A stretch of DNA of 64,000 nucleotides from Leptoclinus maculatus (taxonomy: Eukaryota > Chordata > Actinopteri > Perciformes > Stichaeidae). Positions 1 through 12,434 of the stretch are shown here, in pieces. Every line of letters begins with the position of its first letter. The stretch's first letter is position 1. The stretch covers positions 6,379,318 through 6,443,317 of the forward strand of contig JAVDOI010000010.1 of NCBI GenBank assembly GCA_032191485.1, given 5' to 3'. A model generated the notes under the pieces. That model worked only from the letters and a program-made list of their open reading frames with translations. It searched no databases and was not told the DNA's origin. A program made the position numbers and the translations under genes.

Positions 1-3
1 TAG

Positions 4-2953
4 GTGAACCTTGTCGGAGAGGTGCGCAGCACCCAGCAGGCACCAACTGTTGTTGCGTCAGCCCCCGACCTGAGGGCGGAGAACAGTGTGGTCTCCTACG
101 GCAACGGAACAGTCAGCATCCACAGTGAGGGAAATTATAAAAGCAAAAGGTGAGTGATGGTCGCAGATCCCCCCAGGACACCACAGCTTCATCTGTGTTC
201 AAAAAACAGGACACATCAGAAAAAAATCATTTCTGTCCTGAACCTTAAAATCAACACATCTTACTTCCTGTCTGGAGTGATGCCTAATGTTTGGCTCCTC
301 TCCAGACAGTTATGAGATAATTATACAAAAATAAATACATTCTTCTTCAGTTGAAATCATATAAATTCTAGTGATCTGTTGTCTCATTGTGGTCTTCATT
401 GAAGTTCGAACAAATATGTGATGATGAATCGTTTTTAGGGCTTTTCTCGACCAAAGAAATTCTTAGTCAAACCTCATACGATTAAATCGATTAGTTGATT
501 TAATCGGATCACACAAAGTATTTAAAAAAATAGCTGATTAGTCGACTAACTGACTAGAGGGGAAAGCCCTAATAGTTTTATATCAGAAGAACTGGAACAA
601 CAAGTGGCCCAAAACCAAATTAGGGGGTGTTAAATGAGTTAATTTGCTGTCATGGTTTGATCAGATTGATTAGATTGTTTCCACAATGGGAGAGGGAGTT
701 GCAATTTCAAGGAAATGTTCTGCATATTTGCAGAACATTGTTATTGTTAATGATGTTCGGTCAATTGTTGAAGTTCACAGAACAGAGCACAGTAGTTCTT
801 CATTGTTTTTTTGTACTGTGTGTGAGATAGATACATGAGTATAATGACAAACTGTTGAGGCTAAATTAAAATCTGTTATTCATGAAAAATGCCATTTAGA
901 ATAATAACACCACAATTCTTTTGAAATAGAAAAAAGAAATGTACTCTGTTTTTTGTCATAGGTTTAATAAATGTCAAGTGAACACTCGTCATCTCGTGGT
1001 TTCATGTCCACAAACAAAGTGTATGATGAGAACTGTTCTTCATAGAGCTTCTTCTGAATATGCTTCAGTTCAGTCAAAACACTAATCAGCTGCATGTGGC
1101 CTGCAGCTTAATATTTGGAGAGGATAATGACGCATATCATGTTTTCAGGCTCTTAAATGGTAAATCTCCAAATATATATATATACATTTTATACACTATT
1201 TGCTGTTCATGACAACAAAAAGCCGATGCCAAAATCAATAATGCTCTTTTTCCTGAATTTGAATTGAATTCCTTTGAATTCCTGAACTTAAACTAAGTAC
1301 ATCCAACATAAATGAATGCAGCTACAGACATACATTCAAGCACAAATACACAATCGATCATGTAATACCTTTGTGTTGCTTCTTCATAGTTTCTCTGCTG
1401 ACAACAGTAATCATCGGGCCGCAGAGCCTTTGTACCAGAACAGCGGGGTCACAGTTTGCTCCAGCAGCTCCTCAGACGACACCGACAGCATCAGGAAACC
1501 TCCTCCTTATCATGTGGAGAAGGAACAGAGAAAGGGCCGAGGGCCCAGGCCTGCTGCTCGGGAGAGGATGGAGTCCCCGTGTGAAACTGGTTACACCACC
1601 GGAGACACTGCCAACGAGCTGGACGGGGACCGCACAGATTACCTCTACAGGTGGGCTACTACACTCTGCTGCCAGTCAATACTGCAATCTTGGTGGGAAA
1701 TAGGGGCAAATTGGTTTTCAATTATTCATTAAAGCAAAAAAACAGGAAATACAACATGAAACACAAATTAAAAGAGAAGTCATTTTTAAATAAAAAAATA
1801 AATGAAGGGAAAAAGGATAAAGTATTAAAGGCCTCAAGCCTGAGTTACTGTAATCCAGCTGAAAGACTTTAATTTAATTTAGTTTCACTGAAGAGCTGTA
1901 CATTATCTACATGCTCATTCAGATGCTTTTTTTTTGTAGTTTAAGGCAGGAAAAGGATATGTTGGCTATTTGAAGAAAGAAAGCTCAGTGTCAGTTTTAA
2001 AAGAAAACCTTATTTAAACGCAAATTTTATACCAATCTGAGAGGAAGCCTTACTTCCTCTGGCTTGACATTTTCTTATTAATCACAATATTAATGAAGAG
2101 ACTGTGTGCCCTGCCCTGAAAGAGTATTCACATTATTATAGAAGAAAATGCTGTAATACTACAAATGCTATCAAGCATCACTACCGTCTTCAAGGCAACA
2201 TGGCCAACGGTTTGAATTATTTTAATTAAATACTGGTAAGAAGACTGCCACACACTGCCTCTATAATAGTTTAAATGTAATAATCATTTCATGTTGTCAT
2301 GTTAATATCCCACCACAGGCTGTACCCAGAGATAACTTCAGACGTGCAGCGCCGGCAGTACAAGAAGGAGTTTGAATCCGATCTGGCCTGCTATAAGAGC
2401 CTCTGTGCCGAAATGGATGACATCAGTGACAAGATGCACAAGCTGAGCCGAGAACTGGACATGTTGGACGAGGACTCCGTGAAGTACCAGGTAGAGAAAA
2501 ACAGGAGGCAGGAGAATATACAGTCATAGCTGTGCCAATATCATATTTGTCTTATATTGTTTATGATATAAAATCAATTCAGTGAGAGAGTTTCTATTTC
2601 TATTTTCAGGGTGTGGCAGACGAGTATAACCGACTGAAAGACCTGAAGAAGGTGAGTGGAATCACATCTGTGGTATCATAATGTGCGATTACGTTACTAA
2701 CATACAATCGTTTGATATCGTCCAGAAATCATGACCTGGTTACTCAAGTCTCTCGTTGTGAGCAGGTTATCCTCAGGAAAAATGAGAATTTTTGATTTTG
2801 AAGTGAACTGTTCCTTTAACATCTGCTTGTTTCAATTTCTTTTTCTTCTAGACGTCAGAGTATCAAGCAAAGAAGAAGCAGTGCAAAGAGCTTCGGCAAA
2901 AACTTTTCCACATCAAACGTCTGGTGAAAATCTTTGACCAAGGTCTTTGTTAG
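4..2953 (+). CDS. ocln: Occludin-family protein, 3' half (occludin/ELL domain), 5'-partial
   Basis: Occludin is a four-pass MARVEL protein of tight junctions; its cytosolic C-terminal coiled-coil (occludin/ELL domain) binds ZO-1. Only the C-terminal tail is in the window. Exons that splice in frame are 4-149, 1390-1650, 2319-2490, 2610-2651 and 2852-2953, giving 240 residues to the TAG stop. The bases TAG at 1-3 look like an intron acceptor, so the MARVEL part lies to the left. The second exon could instead start at 1408: both acceptors keep phase 2. The first two exons encode a Ser/Pro-rich tail. The last three encode the ELL domain, about 105 residues, with the occludin-typical stretches YPEITSD, ADEYNRLK and FHIKRLVK. 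These match occludin better than tricellulin or OCEL1. It faces nr2f6 tail to tail, as human OCEL1 faces NR2F6, so whether it is ocln or a paralogue in the OCEL1 slot is open. The family call is firm; the symbol is less so. Confidence 0.85.
436..571. mobile_element. Short palindromic MITE-like element in an occludin intron
   Basis: The segment begins TAGGGCTTTTC and ends GGAAAGCCCTA, which are near-perfect inverted repeats. Both ends include a TA dinucleotide, consistent with a TA target-site duplication as made by Tc1/mariner-type transposases. The interior is rich in TCGATTAGT-like and TTAGTCGACTAA-like motifs, a composition I recognise from dispersed teleost repeats. It has no coding capacity. 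It lies in the first visible intron of the occludin-family gene. Confidence 0.65.
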
Positions 2954-3170
2954 TGCGTCTTTAAAATCTGTCCAAACAGCGACAGGGTTTGACATGAAAC
3001 AAGGATTGATCCTCCCGTTTTACTGCTCTGCTATTTGAATTGTTGAACAGTTCGGCCCTCAAACCTCCATTAGATTTTACATTTCAATGTAAATTTGAAA
3101 TTGTTACAGAATGTTGTAGTGTGGTAAGTAAATGAATGTTTTTATAAAGAAATAATGAATGAAGGATGGA

Positions 3171-3176
3171 AATAAA
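3171..3176 (+). terminator. Poly(A) signal of the occludin-family gene
   Basis: An AATAAA hexamer lies about 220 bases after the TAG stop. The spacing suits a short 3' UTR. It is the first canonical AATAAA found downstream of the stop. Confidence 0.55.
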
Positions 3177-5390
3177 TGAGCAGTTAAGACATTCATGAAA
3201 ACACGTATACGTTTATGGTACATGTTGCAGTGTTTATTTGGCATTCTTCATACAGATGTAATTACAACACTTTTTCAAGTAGTTTGAAAAAACAAAAAAA
3301 ACATAACAAAAGACACATCGTCACCTTCTGATTCTTTTAATAACGTTGCCATACACATGAAATTTCAAAAAACGTAAGAACTCAGTAACACAAAGATAAG
3401 AAAACATTAATAGCATATCTATCTCTTTTTTTTTTTCTCGATGACAAAGTTGTGTGAGTTGTTGCCTAAAGGAAGAATATCCAAACAACTTTCAAAAGGC
3501 CCGGCGGCAGATCATGAAGCAGAGTTTCATCCTTCCACTTTGTGTTTGAAAACACTAAATGCTAAAATATGTTGTATTTGGAGTCGATTTCATTCTTTCC
3601 TATCAAATATTTGACTGTGATTTTGTAAACTCGCCTCTTAAAAATACCTTCTTGAGGTAAATCCTGGTGGACCAGCGAATATATAGGGCCCATCCCCTTT
3701 GAACTTGTCACAGATAGTGTAATGTTTTGGCATTGAATATCCACCAAGTGCAGTTTTTCCACCAGATTTTCATCCGTTACAGTATCGTCTCACATCATTC
3801 GCAACAGTAGAGACTCACTCAGAGCACCTCTCTGTCATACCAGCTGACATGGCATGAAGATAAGCTTCTTTTTTTTGACATCTAAACAGATGACAGAGGT
3901 ATTTTCATGTAAATACATATAGAAAAAAAAAAACATTTAGGAGCTAACAGTGAAAGCAATACTTAAATGTTTAAATGAACCTTGAATTACATAATGTAAA
4001 ACAATGAAACAGTCTCCACTTAGCAGAGATCCAAAACAACATTTGAACATGCAAAAAGACAAAGTTGGCCTCAATATATATACACATTTCAATACATGTT
4101 CCAACGGGTCATTACCCCCAGAAACAGCAATGGTCGCCATGAACTGGTATTTAATTAGTAGTGTGTTGGTTATAAACTCTCACCACCAACTATAACTAAT
4201 TCTTACATCTTGAGTTGTTTGTTTAGTTAATGTCAGCCTGCCGTTTCTTAATAATAATAATTAAAAAAATGTATCCAAACAATGCGTGATAGCTGAATTC
4301 ACCTTATTCAGTCAGTCAAAACTCATATTCCAAACACAAGAGTGAAAATCACTTTGGGGAATCTTTTTTAAAAAGATGTCTGTGATGCTCATTTCATATT
4401 TTATATGCATTCCAAATTCATAATGAATAACAAGGCAGTTGTCAAAAAGAAGGCGGTTTCTGGTGAACAACATTTACAGAGGTTTGTGTTTCGGAAATAT
4501 CAGCCTGAAGCATTCTGATGTCTACTGAGGTATTACTCCACTCTCATGTAACAACAGTGAGCCCTGTGAATGAATTCAACTGCAATTGTTCACTTGATGG
4601 TCAGGCAGTCACAAGAGTCCGTTTGTCTCTTTCTCTCTCTGCTAATTATTCTATTTTAAAAAAACATCTCAGAGGATGATATGATAGACTTTGGTGATTT
4701 TTTTTTCCTTGGTTTTGTCTTCGTTCTGTTCCGTGTGATTGGCTCCCTTGGCTTCCTCCACAGTGCTGAGCCACGAGAGCGCTGAATTCAATGAAGCCTT
4801 CACTTTGTCTTCTATTCAGTTCACCCACTGTTCAATTAGATCCATTCTAATCATGATACCGTATCGTCATGTTATCAGTTTGTGTGAATAAAAAGGTCAC
4901 TGTACCACAAATGGTGAGCCATGGAAAATGAGCCCGGCGTGGGGGGGGGGGGAAATGTTCTGCTGACTTTCAGCGGCGGGACAGTTTTGTCCTCTCAATG
5001 TTTTTGTAGCAGGGTGCTGCTGCCCTCTACATGAAACTGCAGCGTCTTTAGTCACTATGGCATGTGGGTGGTGACATGACTGGCTGTGGTGGCCATATCG
5101 GAGCCCAGCATGAAAAGCTGTTCTCTGGCCGGAGACCTGGCACCAGAACGACTGGGCTGGCAACAAGACATATCCAGCCTGGCACCGGCTCCTCTATTCA
5201 CTGGAGGCCCGTGTGGAGACAAGAGGGCTCGTTTCATGAGGGGGGAATAGAGCGGTAACAGTACAGTACATATGACGGCCAGCTGGCACTGCAGTTTGTT
5301 AACCACACAGATGGATAGTGATGAGTCAGGAGGTTTCCTGCGGGTCCTTGTCGTCACTTATCCCAGACGGAGACCTCGTCCGTAAGGGGG
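3177..5390. other. Region between convergent genes; probable nr2f6 3' UTR
   Basis: About 2.2 kb with no supported coding exon. It is AT-rich, contains an 11-base G run at about 4941-4951, and has only short chance ORFs. The likeliest content is the nr2f6 3' UTR on the - strand. Confidence 0.5.
3233..3238 (-). terminator. Possible distal poly(A) signal of nr2f6
   Basis: TTTATT on the + strand is AATAAA on the - strand. It lies about 2.15 kb past the nr2f6 stop and only 57 bases from the opposing occludin signal. If used, the two genes end almost tip to tip with a roughly 2.1-kb nr2f6 3' UTR. No stronger - strand signal nearer the stop stood out. Confidence 0.35.
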
Positions 5391-8300
5391 CTACTGTCCT
5401 GGGACATACGGCCAGCTGATTGAGCTTCCGGAGAGCTGCATGTCACGGATCAGCGTCTCGATGGGTGTCTTTCCTACCAGGCGCATGAAAAAGAGCTGCG
5501 AGATGAGGCTGGCGGGAACGGCGCGCAGGGCGGGGAGGCGCAGGAGCAGGCGTCCGAATCGCTGAGGCTGACTCGGGTACTGCATCCTCTCGTACTCCGT
5601 CAGAGCCACCTGAGCCTTCTCCTGCAGAGACTCCACGTGGACTGGGTCTGTTAGACCACAGGCGTCTGAGAGAGAGAGAGGGAGGAGGAGGAGGCAGTTA
5701 CTTAATAGTGTGGGTGGGTTACATAAAGAGTCGTGATGAGCCGAGAGGAATGTTGAAATCCCCAGCAGATAATGTGATAAAATGCCCCTGAGGGGAACAC
5801 ATTCAAACGTGGTGCCTCAGCATGTCTACACTGTAACATTTAAAACCTATAAACCCTGATCATAGCAGTTTGTTTAAGCGCGACACTTTAAAAAAACAAC
5901 TTAAAATACACAGTGCTGCCTAACGATCAGTGACAGCAGTAAATTATACATCACATAGTGCATTATTGCATTTTCATTAATAAACCAGGAGATGGTGCCA
6001 TAGTAAGTGAATTCCCACATTAAGGTTGCAAATTTACCTGCAGCTTTCCGGACACTCAAGGTTTACAAACGTGGAGTTTTCAGTTTTAAGATCTACGGTT
6101 TTACTGGCCTTTAATTTGGTTATTTCAGACGTCCTTTTGTGTGTTAAATTCCTATTCATTGTTGTCTATAAGAGGAGCAGCACTTTGACATTTTGATGCG
6201 TTTTCTAGTCGTAATGTCTTCCGTGGCTTTGAGGGAGCTTTGTCAAGTCTGAAAAAGTAACCCTGTCGATGACATCGTGATGTCATCAGGTCTATCTCGG
6301 CTTAGACTTGGAGTCTGCACATTTCTAAACATAAAGCTTTATGTTGAGATTGAAAGATGCGAGTGTTTGTCGGGCAGGGGAGGTCTGATGAAAGACTCTG
6401 TTGAGTTGCATTATGGGAAATGAAAGATCCAGTGTTTTTTGGAGATGCTGGAGACAGAATGTCAGAATATCTCAGCCACAGCTGCACTAATTTTGACCAT
6501 TGAAAAAACAGAAGAGCAGCAACAATCACCTGGTGAGAAGAGCGCAATGGCCTTGAGACAGCTGTACTCAGCCGAGTCCACCTGCAGCCGGGTCAGCTTG
6601 TCCACCTGGTCCTGGAACACCCTCACCTGGTCCATGAAGGACACCACACGCTCCGCAGACATGGGCGAGGAGTGGAAGCCGGCCGCGGCCAACAAGGGAG
6701 CCATGTGGAGCGGCAGGGCCGACTGGGCCGCGTTGAGGATGAACAGCTCGCTCCAGCTCAGCCTCAGCAGGGCCACCTGCAGATTTGTTAGTGTGTTAAT
6801 CAGATTGACCTACACTGTCATCATCCATTTTTTATGTTCACTATAGTCATTGTATATTTATGTTTTGATGTAGACAACCTATCCTGTTACCATCTGACAA
6901 CAAGGGAATAACACCCAAATACATCAAACCAGGTACACAAACTAATCTACTAACCTGATCTGACACAGGCAGCTCGGGGAAATAAGGGATGCTTCTGGCC
7001 CACTCCACGGTGCTGAAGAGCAGCCTGGCAGCCAGTTCACAGATGTTATCGATCCCCATGGCGTTATCTGGACCGGCCTGTTGGTTGTACTGGTGTCCAA
7101 ACCGACTGCTGGGGTACGGTTCGGCACGCAGCAGCTGGGAAATGAGCTCCGACACCGGCTGACCGCCGCCGCTTCCTCCATTGTTGTTGTTGTTATAGAA
7201 GTCGCCGCCTCCAAGGCCGCTGGCGCCACCTATTGGCGTGATGGATGGGCTGAGGCTCGGCTGAGGTGGGATGCGACCGCGTTGAACTGCTGTAGTTTGG
7301 TTGGGGTACAAAGGGGAGGCGAGGAGAGGAGGGAAAAAAAGAAAGAGAGGAGACAGAAAGGAGATGAAAGGGGTCGTGAAGTAGATAAAAAGAGGAGAAA
7401 GGGGTGAAGGACAAAGGGAGGTATAGGAGGGGATTTGGAGAAGAAAACGGAGAGAACGAAAAATCAAAACTGAGTTCAGCCAGCGGTGTATGTCAGATTA
7501 TCAGCAGACAGGCTCAACCTGATTAGGAAACTATTCTTCAAGATGAAAGGAGGCCCAATTAAGCCAAGACTGATTCCTCAAGAGCAGCATGAAAGTGAGG
7601 AGAAATATTCTTGCGATCGTCAGGCTAGATGAAGGTTATCTACTGCATGGACATAAAACAAAGACTCTGAGACAAGAATTCAGTCTCCATTCAAAATTGA
7701 AAATCTCTGAAATATTCAGTCTGGAGGAGAATTACAACATGCTATTGCAGAAACCTTACTATACCCCAATCGTTATACACACCCACCGATTTATCTTCAC
7801 CTAAAAATCCCCATGACCCTGACAGACAGCGTTACTGAGAAAACCGAGGCAGCAGGGATGACTACTGATTAGATCATTACATCATTTGGGGATGTGAATT
7901 TATCTGATAAGCATCTGTCCTAGAGCAAGACACTGAATCCACTCCAGCCCCAGGAATGCTGGTCTGTATCTGACCCTGACCTCTCTGTGGAGGTGGTCAA
8001 GCAGAGGCAGTATCTCTGCAGGGAGCCATAATGTGTCTCATTAGCATACCTTTACGACTTTGTGAGTATGAGACACACCAGATACCCTTCTGTTTAAAAA
8101 TCACAAACCTTCATCTAAAACTACACGATTGGTTTCTGTGCATCCATCGCCACGACGTTGAATAATGCCTCACTACGGGCGTCATCACTTCAGGTGAAAT
8201 CCCCGTATTGGATTCTGACTGATTGAACCAACACGGCCAGAGGGTTTCTGCAGCTTCAACCAGAGGCTTAATGCTCCGGGACACAGGTGTCTTAGCACTG

Positions 8301-10547
8301 TCTCCCTCTCAGTCACTCTTACACAGGCACTAGATTAAGCCACTTAGTACATGGCATTGAGCTGACACGCATGGCTTGCTTAGCCATGATAGGGCCAAGA
8401 CGGCAGACATGTTTGCCATTTTCTCTGCACTATGGAGCTCGTGGAGCAGAAGAGGCAAGATAATGTGACTAAGGCAAATTTAACTATGATTGATTTTTTT
8501 CTATCTTCTAAGAGCAGCTGATTGAAGTAATGGAACTGCTCACTGAAGACATCAATTACTTTTTCATTTTTTTTATATCAATTCATTTGCAATATTGCAC
8601 ATGTACAATGACAGTGTGTCCCACAGTGTCTCCAATCCTTTTCCAAGGGATCAAAATGGTTGTTGGATTTCTGGATCAGGGTGGACAGATACCTTCTTTG
8701 CGCATGCCAACACGGAAACACTTCTTCAGTCGACAGTACTGGCACTGGTTCCTGTGGTGCTGGTCAATCTGACACTCTCTGTTCGACCTGAGAACAGAAA
8801 CATTTCATTATAGGTGTTGGGTTTTTAACGAATTTCTTTTGAGTTTTAGGAACTGAAATGAATGATTTTGTACTAATGCGGTGTCAGACAGTGTGATATG
8901 ATTTGCCCTTAATGAGCCAAATGTGTAACCAATCCTGCTTCACTGCTCAATGAAGTCTTCCATTCCTATTAAAGTGCTCTTGAACATTAATATTGCATCA
9001 GATTTACCATAATGCTACAGGCAACATTACCATGCTTAGAAAGCAGATGATTATATCATTCACTGTTACTTCAGCAACGTGACTTCGGTCACATATCTCA
9101 ACTGTGTACTTAAGTGGAGGCAAAACAATTAGTTGATTAATCAATAACTCAATCAACAGAAAAAAATGTTTGCAACTTTTTTGATAATTCAAAATAATCA
9201 GTTTATTGTTTCAGTCTTTTCTCAAGAAAAACATGCCTAACATTCTCTGCGTCTCACTGTTTTTAATGTGACGGGCTGCTGCTTTTCTTTTCATGTTTAG
9301 TTTTAAATGGAACATGTAAATTTGGGTATTTTTTTGGTCAGACAAAACAAAGCCATGTGAAGATATCACCTTGGGCTCTGAGAAATAGTGAAGTTTTTCA
9401 CTATTTATTGACATTCCATAGACTTAAATGATATCTATTTATTGTAAAACTCATGATCATAATATACATAATGTGGAACTTAAAACTGTATGTGGAAAGT
9501 CATTAACAGTTATACATCTTATCTCTCTTTAATGGCAATGGAAGTCTTTGTTTAACTTTAACTTTTTGGATGTGGATCTAGCTCTAGATTATAGAGACAT
9601 CTTTATGAACGGTTCTGTGTGTGGAATGCTTTACAAACATACTGTAGCAAAGCTGCAATCAACAATAAACCTGCCACACATTTCACAATAATCAAGTCAT
9701 TGTTTGCCCTGGAGCTATTGTTTTATCTGACCAAGAGTCCAAAACACAACTATATTCAGTGTACCATCATAAAAGACAGAAAAAAAGCAGAACATTATCA
9801 CATTTGAGAGAGAGGCTGGAACCAGACAAGGCTTGGCCTATTAGCTTGCTCAAATGATCAAAATAGAAATAGAAAAATGTAATTAAAATAGAAATAGAGA
9901 TTGTTTCAGCTCTATCATAGACACACCTTAAGATAATGTATGTTTTGTGTGTAGACACATTGCTTTGTGTAACTGTAACGGTTAACTTGTCTTTATGCAA
10001 TATTTATTGATGAATATTTCAATTTCAAATGAAATAATTCAAATGGCAGAAACACATCGTGGCGTTGTAAGTTTAACATTTAGACTCATCTGTACTTTGT
10101 AAGAACTACGTTCATATGGAAACAACGCAATGCATTTTAACACCTGTGTCGCTATAAATTAGGTAACATTGTTGCCTACAATTTCAGTTTTTCAGCAGGA
10201 TTTAAAAAAAAAAAAAACGATTATCAGACCACTAAACAGAAAGGGAAAAAAAAAAATCACCCACAATGCCCCTCTCACCTGCAAGTGTAGCTGAGGTTGC
10301 GTCTGACGCTCCTCTTGAAGAAGCTCTTGCAGCCCTCGCACGTGAAGACGCCGTAATGTTTCCCACTGGACTTGTCCCCGCACACCACGCAGTCCACCAC
10401 GCAGGACTTGTCGTCGTCTCCGGCCTCCATGTCGCTCCCTCCCGCCTGGGGAGATCGGTCTTCTTCCTCCCCCTTCAGGTAGCTCTTTTCCCCCAGCCCG
10501 TTGGTGCCCCCATTGGGATCTCCCCAGCCCCCACTCACCATGGCCAT
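5391..10547 (-). CDS. nr2f6: Nuclear receptor NR2F6 (EAR2, COUP-TF group)
   Basis: A ligand-orphan nuclear receptor that represses transcription by binding direct repeats of AGGTCA. Coding exons in - strand order: 10547-10279, 8787-8693, 7289-6955, 6776-6530, 5665-5391. All phases agree and total 1221 nt, 406 residues; human NR2F6 has about 404. The start MAMVSGGWG matches the family; an ATG farther upstream in frame was not used. The DNA-binding domain runs about residues 53-121, with two C4 zinc fingers and P-box CEGCKSFFKR, and is split between exons 1 and 2. The hinge carries an Asn/Gly-rich tract that looks lineage-specific. Exons 3-5 encode the ligand-binding domain, including WARSIPYFPELPVSDQ and the C-terminal LIRDMQLSGSS with the AF-2 region. 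Introns 1 (8788-10278) and 2 (7290-8692) hold no other gene. Teleosts have nr2f6a and nr2f6b; I cannot tell which copy this is. Confidence 0.95.
7290..7470 (-). other. Very long polypyrimidine tract before nr2f6 exon 3
   Basis: On the + strand most of 7317-7470 is purine (GGAGAGGAGGGAAAAAAAGA and similar), so on the coding strand it is an unusually long pyrimidine tract ending in the exon 3 acceptor at 7290-7291. A normal tract is 15-30 nt. Such mirror-like purine runs can form triplex DNA. Confidence 0.55.
9115..9432. repeat. Dispersed teleost repeat in nr2f6 intron 1
   Basis: It opens with ACAATTAGTTGATTAATCAAT and later shows GACAAAACAAAGCCATGTGA and CACCTTGGGCTCTGAGAAA. From memory this word order belongs to a dispersed non-coding repeat common in ray-finned fish. 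No coding capacity is visible. The boundaries are approximate. Confidence 0.6.
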
Positions 10548-11178
10548 CGCTTGGTTACCGAACCACGGCAGAGGAAACAGGGACAGGCAAGCCAAGATGT
10601 CTGGCTGCTGTCAAGGTACATAAATATCAAGAAAGTCCGGAGTGCGTTTTGCCCTCACCTGGAGAGAGTCAGTATGTTCTGCTCACCCGTGCTCTCATTT
10701 GGTAATCAAATCTTTTGAGCACACAATATCAAAACTTAGAAAAAAAAAAAGTCCTCAAGCTAAACAAAGTGTCAATGGTAAAGAAAAAAGGCTACAGCAT
10801 TTAAGAGGAGGGTGTTTGGCATATTAAAAAAACAAAAAAAAACAAGAGCCGATCAGTCTCCTCCCACTCCACTATGACCTGGAAACAGTCTCGGTGTGGC
10901 AACTTTTTAGTGTTGCATGCCTGTGGATTTCAATTCCCTTTTTTCCTCTTCTTCTCTTCTCCAGCTCGTAAGCCTTCCGTGTGTTGTTTTGTCCTTTTTT
11001 CCTTCAGACAGATTCCTGTCGAAGAAGCAGCCTTCTCGGTCGAGCGGTCTCGCCCTCCAGCCAGGGAACCTTTTCACAGGAAACAATGAGTCAAACGTAT
11101 GCAGCACACATTCTCCTGCAAGACAGCAGCAACGGCAGAAAAGAATCGCGAGCGAATGACATGAGGTGAAAATCTCCC

Positions 11179-11191
<13 letters not shown>

Positions 11192-11215
<24 letters not shown>

Positions 11216-11222
11216 GCACACA
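11192..11222. repeat. (CA)n microsatellite
   Basis: Alternating CA preceded by a (CT)n run, upstream of nr2f6. It is seen directly as an uninterrupted dinucleotide array, apart from one CG step. Confidence 0.9.
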
Positions 11223-12047
11223 CTCTCAGCGCTGTCTCTGTAGCAACAGTAATGGCTGAAAAAGGACCTCTGTGTAGCCTTAGCACATGCCTGGAAAGGC
11301 TTTGACCAGCCCTCTTAAAGCACCCCTAACACTCAATTTGTCCTCGCTCATATAAGGCAGCTGTCCACCGAAAGATTCACCCCTAAATCCCTCTAGAAAT
11401 TACGTCAAGCTTACCTCGACGTCAATGTGCTGTGTGTGTCTATGGCTTCTCCCCCCTCACCGGGAAAATAAAACCTTTTCTCGCTCTAGATCTTCCTTCC
11501 ATCCAGCGAGGCAGAGAGCGCAGACACGGCTCTCCTATTCTGCTGTAATCCTGCCAGCGGCAGCAGCGTTGTGACCCACAAAGAAGACATCGCACGTCAC
11601 GCAAAAACAAGTTGATGTCCACACAACAACAACATCACTTTCATGTGGTCGTGTGCTTCTCCTTCTTCTCCTTCTTCTTCTTCTTCTTTGAGGCGCCGCC
11701 GGCTGCAGTGGCTGCAGACGAGGCGACGTGGACCTCCTTGCTCTCGCCTCCAAAATGCACAAGTAGATCCTCGACACAAGGAAGTGATCTCTCTCTCGCT
11801 TCCCTGCTTGTTGTAGCACGAGTGCTCGGTGGTGACGGTATCTTCCGCGTTGCTTCCTTCCCAAAACAACAACACAAAAAAAAAAAAATCAAGTAAAGCA
11901 GGAGAGTGTCCGTCTGCTCAGCCCTCCATAGTCCCTGTGGTTGCTCTCCAGGCACTCATGCGGGCTTCTCTCCCCGAGCCTTTTGTCAGTGCTTGCCCAC
12001 CAAGAACTAATGACTTGCGGCCTAGCCCAGTGTGCTGCTTTTCATCC

Positions 12048-12048
<1 letters not shown>

Positions 12049-12080
<32 letters not shown>
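12049..12080. repeat. (TG)n microsatellite
   Basis: An uninterrupted TG array of about 16 units in the nr2f6 upstream region. ORFs spanning it encode only Cys-Val runs and are not genes. Confidence 0.9.
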
Positions 12081-12082
<2 letters not shown>

Positions 12083-12394
12083 AAGCCTTTCCCTATGGCT
12101 CAGGCAAACAGGAGGTGGGGGTGGAAGGGACGGGTGCTTCTTTCCCCCCCCCTCGTTCTCTCTCAGGCTTCAGAGTCCACAAATCAAATTATGATTGAAG
12201 AAAAATGGCCACAGCCGGAGACAGGCTGGATTTCTCGGCATTTGCTTCTTTTTTTTTTTTTTTCTCCTTGCCCCTCTTTCCCCTTGTCTGTTTTCATCCA
12301 ACCTATTTGTGTGTTGAGAGAGAGATCAAGCAAAGTGAGGGAGGGAGGGTGGGAGGGAGGAGAGTGTGTGCAGAGGGGGAGGGGGCAGTCTGTC

Positions 12395-12397
<3 letters not shown>

Positions 12398-12432
<35 letters not shown>
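12398..12432. repeat. (TG)n microsatellite, left arm of a TG/CA pair
   Basis: A TG array of about 17 units following GTCTGTCTG repeats. It is the reverse complement of the CA array at 12544-12616, so the two can pair across a loop of about 110 bases. Confidence 0.9.

Positions 12433-12434
<2 letters not shown>

Noticed and set aside
6439..6846. + strand 135-codon ORF
   Set aside because: Antisense shadow of nr2f6 exon 4, whose frame and splice sites fit the receptor exactly.
10266..10718. + strand 150-codon ORF
   Set aside because: Antisense shadow of nr2f6 exon 1 encoding the first zinc finger.
11535..11955. Overlapping minus-strand ORFs upstream of nr2f6
   Set aside because: Low-complexity Arg/Glu/Lys runs from pyrimidine-rich DNA, mutually overlapping in different frames, with no splice context.
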